Of a stretch of 64,000 nucleotides of DNA, positions 56,339 through 64,000 are shown piece by piece; positions within the stretch are counted from its first letter, which is position 1; each line of letters opens with the position of its first letter. Made by a program: the position numbers and the translations under genes. Location of the stretch: positions 17,176,440 through 17,240,439 of the forward strand of contig CP136061.1 of assembly GCA_032622095.1 (NCBI GenBank), written 5' to 3'. Origin of the DNA: Siphonodentalium dalli. Its lineage: Eukaryota; Mollusca; Scaphopoda; Gadilida; Siphonodentaliidae. The notes under the pieces are model-generated. The model saw nothing but the letters and a program-made list of their open reading frames with translations. It was not told where the DNA came from and made no database searches.

Positions 56339-56511
56339 CCACTCACTTTGCAAGATCTGAAAGACCACTGTTTGTCCGTTTTTAAAATGGACATCGATGG
56401 TGTGTTTTCTACACTAATAAAGTATCTCCATAGCAGCCAGTGCTCTGAATGAATATTGTGAGTTTTTGAACAATTTGACCAGATCTCTATTGATGTTGGA
56501 ATTAAGCCTGA

Positions 56512-56912
56512 AAATATATTGTCTGTCATTTGCAGAATGAGGTCCCATGAGGGTGAGTTTAGTTATGCTAGCCCGCACATCACCAAATTCACGCTCTGGG
56601 AACCTCATTCTGTATAGGACTCAAATGCCATGGGAGACCTAGGATCAGATTGAAGTTCCAAATTTGAAGTTGTTGATGTTCATCCATTAGTCACCCCGAT
56701 AATGCATTTTATCTTTTGTAAATTAGTTGATATAGAAACTGAACAGAACGGAAAAAGTAAATAAAAACAATGTTAATTTGAGACCCAGAAGATGAGGCCT
56801 AAGCAAAATGAGGTCCCCAGAGGGTGAATTTAGTGATATTAGTCTGCCGTGCAGGCTAGCATCACTAATTCACCCTCTGGAGACTGCATGAAAGACACAC
56901 TATTTCAAGGAG
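56512..56912. mobile_element. Composite foldback MITE, degenerate
   Basis: Centre in the same direction as 40609; the final tip is shortened (GAAAGACACACTATTTCAAGG). Confidence 0.72.
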
Positions 56913-57800
56913 TTATGACCATTAGAAGTGAGGACATATTTAAATTATGTCAACAGCAATGCCTTTGTTAACAATTTCGCTGCCAATCTTGCATAAATGT
57001 GAGTTACCCAGTCGCTGTCAATCTTGCATAAATGTGAGTTACTTAGTCGCTGCCAATAGCACATTTATGCGAATTTGGGGCTGCATCTGGTATAAGGGAT
57101 GTAATTCTATTGTTTTGTTCCATTATGAAGGGGGTCGGTTATTTTCTATAGAGTGCTGGTTTGCGCTGACAATTTAGAAGAAAGGTCAGTCAAGGTCATG
57201 CTACTCCTGAAGTTATATTAGTACTGTCCAAGCCAGAATATACTGTTAACGAATTCACTTTTGGTGGGATGCGATCGATGAGTGGAACATAAACATCATA
57301 ATTGTTTCCATATGAAAATATACAATAGTTTTATGTACAGTATAAACTATACTAGTGTATTACTATAGTATACAATGTTATACAGTACTGCAGTAAATTA
57401 TGGTTTTACCACACTAACATATAAAATACTATGCATCTATGATCTACCATAGTAATACTATACATCTATGATCTACCATAGTAATACTATGTTACAAAAA
57501 CTGCCGGAAACATAAATTAAAATAAATCCAAGATAGCTGCCAAAGTTACGTAACAAAGTGACCCCTTTTATGACCTTGAATGGGTTTCCATGGTGGCTGG
57601 TGATGGGTCATTTCCATATATACCCACATCTGACGTTTCAACTAAATAACAATATACCCGATAGTCATTGCATTACTCACATATACATAAAATACTTTTT
57701 TAAATTTTGATTTTTTTAATTGACATTTTTACTCATTTTTAAGGACAAGCCCCTTCGCCTTTCAATACTGAACTATATCTAAACTTTTTATCTTTTACAG
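56913..57800. other. Intronic, with two short tandem repeats
   Basis: AATCTTGCATAAATGTGAGT twice near 56985-57043; ATCTATGATCTACCATAGTA twice near 57433-57485. No other feature is seen. Confidence 0.55.
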
Positions 57801-58052
57801 GGTACGATTCATTTAGGAACTCACAATAAAGGAACAGAACCCAAATCTCTGACACCTGTTTATGAAGAGATTAAAGGGCCACCACTCCCTCCGCGAGACA
57901 GTGTCTACATCGGTCCAACTGGACCGAAATCTGTAGCAGCTCCGCCTCCCATTCCCACTCGTCGAGCAACTGTTCTCGTTAAAAATTCTGATGCTCCATC
58001 ACTGAATAATTCTGACGAAACAAAAAGTTCAGATGAGAGTTCTAAGTTATGA
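57801..58052 (+). CDS. DOCK gene terminal exon with PxxP motifs and stop codon
   Basis: Last coding exon, ATCTTTTACAG|GGT to TGA at 58050-58052; 83 codons plus stop. It encodes GTIHLGTHNKGTEPKSLTPV, YEEIKGPPLPPRDSVYIGP, then APPPIPTRRATVLVKNSD and an acidic serine-rich end finishing SSKL. PPLPPR and PPPIPTRR are two more SH3 ligands; YEEIKGPPLPP also offers a tyrosine in an acidic setting. Ending in a proline-rich, acidic tail is normal for DOCK-A/B proteins. The stop is well supported because no further in-frame coding follows. Confidence 0.92.
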   Translation, partial: GTIHLGTHNKGTEPKSLTPVYEEIKGPPLPPRDSVYIGPTGPKSVAAPPPIPTRRATVLVKNSDAPSLNNSDETKSSDESSKL

Positions 58053-58318
58053 TTCTGGTCTGTCTCTCGTTATTCCAGGGATTAGCTTAAAGACACGATG
58101 GCCTTGGTTATTATTTAACAGATGTGAATATTTTAACAGCACCACCAATCGCGAAGGCCATACATATCTTTAAAGTCAGCACTTCCAACAAAAACAACAA
58201 CAAATTTTTTATCCCACTTATTGTAAAGGCACATTTCAATTATTATTATCTTTAAAAAAAAACAGAGAAACATTTGATGTTAACATTTGATGTTGGAACT
58301 ATTTCACCTGAAAGAGTT
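58053..58318 (+). other. Probable start of the DOCK 3' untranslated region
   Basis: Follows the stop codon and is non-repetitive up to the TTAA element at 58319. No AATAAA lies in this short stretch; the nearest I see is at 59774-59779, beyond three repeat elements. The cleavage site cannot be placed. Confidence 0.4.
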
Positions 58319-58581
58319 TTAACCCTTACATAACTGGAGCTTCCTGAAATTTTGCGAAAACCCTAAGCCAATGCATTCTTTTATATATGCGAGTCTCCCA
58401 TAGGGAGCCTCGCATATATAAGAGATTGCATTGGCCTAACAATATTTACCTTGACCTTGTAAGCTAGTGTATTCTATTATATATACAAGGCTCCTAATGG
58501 TAGACTGGCATATATAAGAGAATACCCTGGCACAGCGTCTTTAATGATGCACCAGCGCAGCTCCCATCATGAAAGGGTTAA
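58319..58581 (-). mobile_element. TTAA-type MITE, reversed, complete
   Basis: TTAACCCTTACATAACTGGA to CTCCCATCATGAAAGGGTTAA, two hairpin modules. Confidence 0.83.
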
Positions 58582-58708
58582 AGGATAGATTACCAATCAA
58601 AAATGTTCTTAAAATAGCAACATTTTCTGTCCAAATTAATAGATAATAATTGGAGAAAAACATAATTTTGTTGTGATGGAAGCTTCTGCTGACGAGTCTC
58701 TTGTAACC

Positions 58709-59013
58709 AGGTCTCAAAATATAGTGCTGGTCACGTGTAGAATGAGGTCCATAGAGGGTGAATTTAGTGATGCTACCCCCCCCCCCCCCCCCCCCCCCCC
58801 CACCCCCCACAGCGGGCTTGCGTCATCTGGGAAATATAGAGAAACTTAAAGACTTGTTAATATTATAATAAACATACTTTCCAGAGAAGATGATGCCTAA
58901 GCAGAATGAGGTCCCCAGAGGGTGATTTAGAGATGCTAGCCTGCTGTTGGTGTAGCATCACTAAATTCACCCTCTGGGGACCTCATTCTGTGAATGACCA
59001 GTACCATATTTAG
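58709..59013. mobile_element. Foldback MITE pair with an internal poly-C run
   Basis: The left half has a C run at about 58777-58801 in its loop; the right half is a palindrome 58898-58996. The glycine-only reverse ORF here is an artefact. Confidence 0.7.
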
Positions 59014-59115
59014 AGGCCTGGTTGTAAAATGTCCACAATCCATACAGGGACGGCTCTTCAAATGGTATAGAAGTTAAAAAACTCTTAATATTTAGGAGAT
59101 AAACTTACTATGTTG

Positions 59116-59511
59116 ACCCTTTACCCAACAGAAGGCCCCTGTGCCAATGCATTCTCTTATATATGCGAGTCGACCATAGGTCGCCTCGCATATATAAGAG
59201 AATGCATTGGCTTAACACATTAAAAATTAGAAAATTGTTAAAGAATGTAAGAAAAAATGGTAAAAAGTGTTAAAAAAAGATTTTTTTTAGGCCAATGCAT
59301 TCTCTTATATATGCGAGGCGACCTATGGTCGACTCGCATATATAAGAGAATGCATTGGCACAGGGCTAACTGTAACTATCACAATGTGGTCAAGGAGCCG
59401 GTTCCAATGATATCCATATTTGTATGGTTCTATTGAGACAGACCGAAGATATTTTAGGCTGTTGAAGCTTTATTTGGCCGGTTTTGGCCGGTTTGTTGGG
59501 TAAAGGGTTAA
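59116..59511 (-). mobile_element. ACCCAACA-type TTAA MITE with a 30-bp direct repeat at its borders
   Basis: CCCTTTACCCAACAGAAGG to GTTTGTTGGGTAAAGGGTTAA. The left flank ends TTGA rather than TTAA. AATATTTAGGAGATAAACTT + ACTATGTTGA lies on both sides (59086-59115 and 59511-59540). Confidence 0.85.
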
Positions 59512-59541
59512 TATTTAGGAGATAAACTTACTATGTTGAGT

Positions 59542-60095
59542 TGGATATGATGGTAAAACGAGCATGAAAACAGTTTGCGAACGAACAGACTTGCTGGCAA
59601 ATTCACAAAAAGTTTTCAATTTGTTTTGGCCTGAGAAATCAGAGTTCCACTTTGCCTGACCTAATTTACTGGATTTATACACTTTTCCATCTTAAAATTT
59701 TGTATAGCAGCAGACCAATTAGTTTTTCGACTTCTCACACAGAAAAACATGACATTTCAATATCAAACTTCATAATAAATGCACTCAAATTTTGTTATTT
59801 CTGTGAATTTTTACAGTATAATCCTTAAATGGTTTTGAGTTTGGTGCTTGGGTAACTTCACTGCACTTATGTTTATATTTGTAACTATAGTCCATTTCAT
59901 GATTGTTTATATATAGTCTATTTATATACTATTTGTCTACTGTTATTTGTTAAGATTTTATTAAAGCCAGCAGTATTTTAGGAGAATCAGCAATAATTAC
60001 GAGCTAGGGCATGTAAAATGTAAACATATTTCTTTGCTTCTCAAACAATCATTTTACCTCACATTAATTAAGGAATAATCTTGATTTCTTTAAGT
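59542..60095. other. Unique non-coding sequence downstream of the gene
   Basis: An AATAAA at 59774 is the only notable short motif; I cannot link it to the transcript. Confidence 0.45.
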
Positions 60096-60692
60096 AATTA
60101 TACCCCCACTTTCGAAGAAAATGGGGGGGTATACTGGATTGACTGCGTCCGTCCGTCCGTCGGTCGTACCGTCCGTCACGCTTTCTCTGTCCGTGTGTCG
60201 AGCCGTCCGTCCGACCTCATAACTCGAACAACTATGAACCGATTTCAATTATTTTTTGTATGCAATCTCCTTGGACTACCTCTCCGCATGATGCTAATTG
60301 CGGTTCGGTCCGACTTTTTTTTTATTTAAGTTACGCCTCATTTTTGACTTAGAAAATTCTGTCCGACTTAATAACTTTAACAAATATGAACCGATTTCAA
60401 TAATTTTTGGTATACATGCTTCTCACAATACCCTCTCTACATGATGCGGCTAGGGATTGGCTCAGAGTGTTTTTCGTAATATTACACTTCATTTTCGACT
60501 TATTTTGACTTAGAAAATTCTGTCCGACTTAATAACTTTAACAAATATGAACCAATTTGAATAAGCTTCTTGTGACACCATATCGATATTGTTAGTCCGA
60601 ATTTTTCTTTAAAGTTAAAAATCTTTTTTGTTGGGTTTACGGATAATGCGGGTTGAATTTGCCACGGTGGGGGTATGCTAGCACCTGTTGTT
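60096..60692 (+). mobile_element. Dispersed element with a poly-C hairpin start (ATTATACCCCCAC)
   Basis: ATTATACCCCCACTTTCGAA…TGGGGGGGTATACTGGATT at the left, GTCCGTCC repeats, two internal copies of GTCCGACTTAATAACTTTAA (60361 and 60521), and GGTGGGGGTATGCTAGC at the right. Same architecture as 39180. Confidence 0.65.
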
Positions 60693-61324
60693 ACAGTTTA
60701 AAGAGCATCATACCGAATATCAAACTCATCGATTTATAAACAGTTTGACTCAGTATGATACCTTTAAATTGTGTAACTTACGATCATATTATATTAAAAA
60801 CTTAAGATTATTACTTCTAATTACATCTAGTGAAAAATATCAACTTGAAAATGCATATCTTTAAATATTTAAAACTTTATAGTGACGAACGATGTCATAT
60901 GTTGCATTGACAAAAATTATTATAGACAACATTAGAGTGATGTCAAACACTCCGGTATGGTGATCAGACAACATTAACTTAACTAATGTAATTATCCTAT
61001 TTAAATACATTAACAGTTTGGAAAAAATGGTAGAATCCTATAGAGCATGAAGTAGAATCCTATAGAGCATGAAGTAGATTAAGAGAGGCAGTTGTTTTAA
61101 CCTGATATTATTGGGAGTCAATAAATACAACATAAATCGCTGTATGATGAAGCAATCATCTACGTCTCTGTAAATAATTATATCTGCTCCATTGTCTATA
61201 GATATTACAGCTATTAATAGATTCGGAAAATATAAAAAAAATAGTAATTTGATGCAAGGCGGAAGTGGACATCTAACATATATAGTAAACATGTTTATAC
61301 AGTGATTACATCATTAAATGAAGA

Positions 61325-61467
61325 TACAGTAATGTCCTAATTAATCGACTCCTTTAACCACAGCAGAATTATGGGTAACTTTTCAGGATTTAGTCGGAAA
61401 TATGGCTTGTTGCCATTCATCGGAAAGCTCTCCCTCTCAGGAGTCGATTAATTAGGGCATTACTGTA
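61325..61467. mobile_element. CAGTAATGCCC-family MITE with a deleted right arm
   Basis: TA at both ends. The left arm is full, the right arm only the last 30 bp. Both tips share the change AATTAATC. Confidence 0.8.
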
Positions 61468-61671
61468 TTTGCAGAAAATATCCATGACTCGATATGATTA
61501 TCAATGAATTGTTGTCTGTGAACTGAAATGGTTGTTTGAGACAGTAGTTTTGTTCATCACATACTAATTTACACGGAGCGTTTATTTTTACTATGTTACA
61601 TTCTACATTATTTGCTCAACGATGCATAATATGATGAAATTTGAATTAATTTTAGGCCAAATAAATGAAAG

Positions 61672-61822
61672 TAATGTGTTCTCGGACGCTAGCTGTATAA
61701 CGATTAAAGTAATGTGTTCTTGGACGCTAGCTGTATAACAATTGTAATGTGTTCTCGGACGCTAGCTGTATAACGATTAAAGTAATGTGTTCTCGGACGC
61801 TAGCTGTATAACGATTGCAGAG
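61672..61822 (+). repeat. Minisatellite (GTGTTCTCGGACGCTAGCTG), four copies
   Basis: Unit of 33-42 bp with variable ends (TATAACGATTAAAGTAAT). 60693-61324 before it and 61823-62435 after it hold no supported feature. Confidence 0.9.
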
Positions 61823-62435
61823 AATTTTAAAGGGAGATCTCCAATGAAATAGTGGATAAACATTCAAAATAGGAATGTTCATGGAATCCACAAATCTTCC
61901 TGTTTTGAGTAGTTGTCACTTTCAAGAATTAAGAATTTTTTGCAATACAATATTTGTTATACATTTTCCCATATTTTAAGGGGATGGTCATGTGAGTCTA
62001 TAAAAATGAACTAATTTTGATAAAAATTTCAAGACAAAAACTGACATCCTTGGTATTCATGTGGTTTTGCTGTGGGTCGTTGATTACACTAGCTTATATG
62101 TTATGGTCATACTATTTTTAAAAGATTGACTATCTGCATTTATCAACTGATTATGATATCAATTTCAAAAAAATTTGTTGTCCATATGAAGATATTTTAC
62201 CTGCGGTTGTTAATTACACATATTATTGTTCAGAGCCTTGAATCCTGTTCTATTAAATTGAAGTAAAAACAACTTAAGTAATTTTCATTCAGGTACAAGA
62301 AAGTGTCTTCGGCACTTTTGAATCTGCTCCACATTACTCATCCGAACAAATTTTATATTGGCTGTATAGTTAATGTCATGAGAACACACATGTTTATTTG
62401 TATGGCGGAACCAATACTTGAGGATAGAACACATG

Positions 62436-62597
62436 TTAACCTTTTCATGACTGGAGAGATATGAGAGAATACATTGGCCCCTACTATATTTACTGTGGCC
62501 TTGTAAGCCATGCATTCTCTTATACATGCGAGGCTCCCGATGGGAAACTTACATATATTTAATAATGATATTTAATGCTGCACCAGTCATGAAAGGT
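62436..62597. mobile_element. TTAA-type MITE, degenerate
   Basis: TTAACCTTTTCATGACTGGA to CACCAGTCATGAAAGG with one eroded hairpin module. Confidence 0.65.
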
Positions 62598-62734
62598 TCT
62601 GGCATGAGAACACAGATGTTTATTTTTATGGCGGTACCAGTACTTTTTAGGATATATTAAAACGGCTATTTAGTTTTCTTTCTGCATAGCAATCATCTCC
62701 ACCCATAAGATCTATCATTTTCACTGTATTCTGA

Positions 62735-62869
62735 GTAACCCTTTCAGTGCCAAGTCCGATTTTTGTATCAACCCATATTTCCTTGATCATTTTTCAAATT
62801 TATTGATTATAATAATGTGATACATTGATGGGTTGTTACAAAAATCAGACTTGGCACTGAAAGGGTTAA
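62735..62869. mobile_element. TTAA-type MITE (CAGTGCCA ends), minimal form without the hairpin module
   Basis: Inverted ends CCCTTTCAGTGCCAAGTCCG and complement around only about 60 bp. It shows that the ends persist without the hairpin. The left TTAA has become GTAA. Confidence 0.8.
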
Positions 62870-63123
62870 ATAAAAATCTCACTCATTCTCTCCCATGACC
62901 CTGATCTCCACAACAAATAAGTCTGAATCTACATACACCACCACAAGATCTTTTATGGTTAGCATTATTTCATCTCACTAAAATATTTCTTTCCTTTTTC
63001 TTGAAATAAATAGCTGAGAAATATTTTCTTGTTTTATTATTATTTTCATTTCAAGAAAAACTGAAGGAACAATATTTTCTAATTAGTAACAAGAAATATT
63101 ATCCCAAGAATTTTTTTTTGGCA

Positions 63124-63355
63124 CATACTCTCAGGTGCCTAATAATAGTGTCAGCACGATTGTCAATTTTGGAGAAAATTCCAAACGATCACTATTATTT
63201 GGCATTTTAGACATATAATGAAATTTCCATCACAATTATTAATATCAGCCTGAATCCCCACCATCATGATTATTAGGCCATCACTATTATTAGGCCATCA
63301 CGATTATTAGGCCATCACGATTATTAGACATGGTTGTTAGGCACCTGAGAGTATG
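63124..63355. mobile_element. Small inverted-repeat element (CATACTCTCAGGTGCCTAA)
   Basis: CATACTCTCAGGTGCCTAA at 63124-63142 and its exact complement at 63337-63355. The inside has (ATTAGGCCATCACGATT) repeated about four times. Confidence 0.7.
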
Positions 63356-63870
63356 ATTATATTCAACTTCTCATTTTAGTCATACTTTGTGCCCATTTCT
63401 TGGATATGTGATTTTGACTGTTGGAAAAAGAAGCAAATGTTTGCTGAAATGTTTTTTACATTCAAAACCCTGTGTTCAATTTTAAATGGCAAACAAAATG
63501 TATATCTTACATACATATTTACGTACTTAAGTTGCAATTCAAAAGCTTTTTTTTTCATTATTATTATTACACATTCTTCACTTCAGGGTATATTATTGAA
63601 CCATATTGGTGTTGGCTTTATATAAGACTTTAAAGTTTAATATTCCAAGTCTCAAATGATCGTAATATGTCATCATCATATACATCAATTATGCTATTCA
63701 GGCTACAAAGGAGCTTTTTTTGCTTGATATTGTTGAGTTGTTTCCAGTTGAAGGTAAAAAGTTGTTGAATCTTTGGATGAAATCAAACTGTTCCTCTTAT
63801 GAATGAAGTATAACTATATGATTTATAGAAGCAAATTTGATTTTTGATACAGTGCAAATTTTTTTGGATT

Positions 63871-64000
63871 GGGTGGGATACGAACCCCGGCCCGACGCGA
63901 GCGCGCCTTGCAACTCAAAGTCCGATGTCAATACCACACGGCCACCGAAGCAACCGAATGGTGTTGCTTCGGTGGCCGTGTGGTATTGACGTCGGACTTT
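63871..64000 (-). repeat. tRNA-like (SINE head) sequence and its inverted second copy
   Basis: On the minus strand from 63957 leftward: TTGCTTCGGTGGCCGTGTGG (A-box-like TGGCCGTGTGG), later GGGGTTCGTATCCC (B-box-like GGTTCGTATCC). The plus strand from 63964 repeats the head (GTTGCTTCGGTGGCCGTGTG) in reverse orientation and is cut by the window edge. It resembles a Ser/Leu-type tRNA head but does not fold as an intact tRNA. Confidence 0.6.

Larger units (their letters stand above)
11484..58052 (+). other. DOCK-family guanine-nucleotide exchange factor gene, 3' portion (17 supported exons plus one tentative)
   Basis: Seen: successive GT-AG exons on the plus strand join in compatible phases into one reading frame that matches the order of the DOCK DHR-2 domain and then a proline-rich tail, ending in TGA at 58050. 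Family knowledge: DOCK-A/B proteins (DOCK1/2/5, DOCK3/4; fly Mbc and Sponge; worm CED-5) activate Rac-type GTPases through DHR-2, work with ELMO, and bind Crk-type SH3 domains through C-terminal PxxP motifs. Subgroup is not settled. The stretches around 28484-28570 (WEYGIPLCKELA) and 32080-32119 (PPDDAML..AQ) look more like DOCK3/4, while 35393-35470 (TTSYALPGILRW) looks more like DOCK1/5. The N-terminal SH3, helical and DHR-1 regions would lie left of 11484; I found no exon there. The introns hold nearly all the repeats in the window. No promoter is visible because the 5' end is missing. Confidence 0.93.

Noticed and set aside
63871-63957. Functional tRNA gene
   Set aside because: A- and B-box words are present but the stems do not form a normal cloverleaf and the head is duplicated in inverse orientation; a SINE head is more likely.

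Overview
This window is a piece of animal nuclear genome. It is AT-rich, made mostly of long introns, has GT-AG spliced exons, and is crowded with foldback transposon remnants and minisatellites. Two dispersed elements that begin with a poly-C hairpin (39180-39605 and 60096-60692), plus the TTAA-flanked miniature transposons, suggest a marine invertebrate. I guess a mollusc, perhaps a bivalve, but nothing in the sequence proves it.

I can support one gene. It runs left to right from an exon at 11484 to a stop codon at 58050-58052 and encodes the C-terminal part of a DOCK-family (DOCK180-type, DOCK1/2/5 or DOCK3/4) guanine-nucleotide exchange factor. Exons at 11484, 19213, 28484, 29022, 31978, 33819, 35393, 36620 and 39744 make up most of the catalytic DHR-2 domain. 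Exons at 41589, 43259, 44683 (tentative), 47255, 52378, 53657, 54037, 55830 and 57801 make a Ser/Pro-rich tail with several PxxP motifs of the kind that bind SH3 domains. All junction phases agree. The 5' part of the gene lies left of the window. Nothing right of about 58.1 kb looks coding.

The outstanding feature is at 19420-26190. A DHR-2 exon ends at 19455, and its last 36 coding bases plus the first 12 bases of the following intron have been tandemly amplified into 141 copies of exactly 48 bp. Every copy therefore carries the 5' splice site (AAG|GTAGAT). Because 48 is a multiple of 3 and no copy has a stop, the array reads as an apparent 2368-codon ORF. Splicing from any of the 141 donors to the next exon would keep frame.

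This is not isolated. In the same gene, exon/intron junctions are duplicated at 28938-29034, 29075-29203, 31905-31995, 33950-34070 and 39656-39780, and a second donor-bearing array lies at 54070-54880. A 73-copy, 46-bp array whose unit ends in an acceptor-like TTTTACAG fills 4877-8237. Only some of these copies preserve frame if used.

The rest is repeats. TTAA-flanked piggyBac-like MITEs occur with at least four different termini but share one palindromic hairpin module. There is a perfect-foldback family with CAAGCCTTGAAATAG ends, a TA-flanked mariner-like foldback family (CAGTAATGCCC ends), a Helitron (37070-37792), an hAT-like element (29205-29913), a 1.5-kb TA-flanked transposon (30028-31548), about a dozen minisatellites and an inverted pair of tRNA-like sequences at the right edge.
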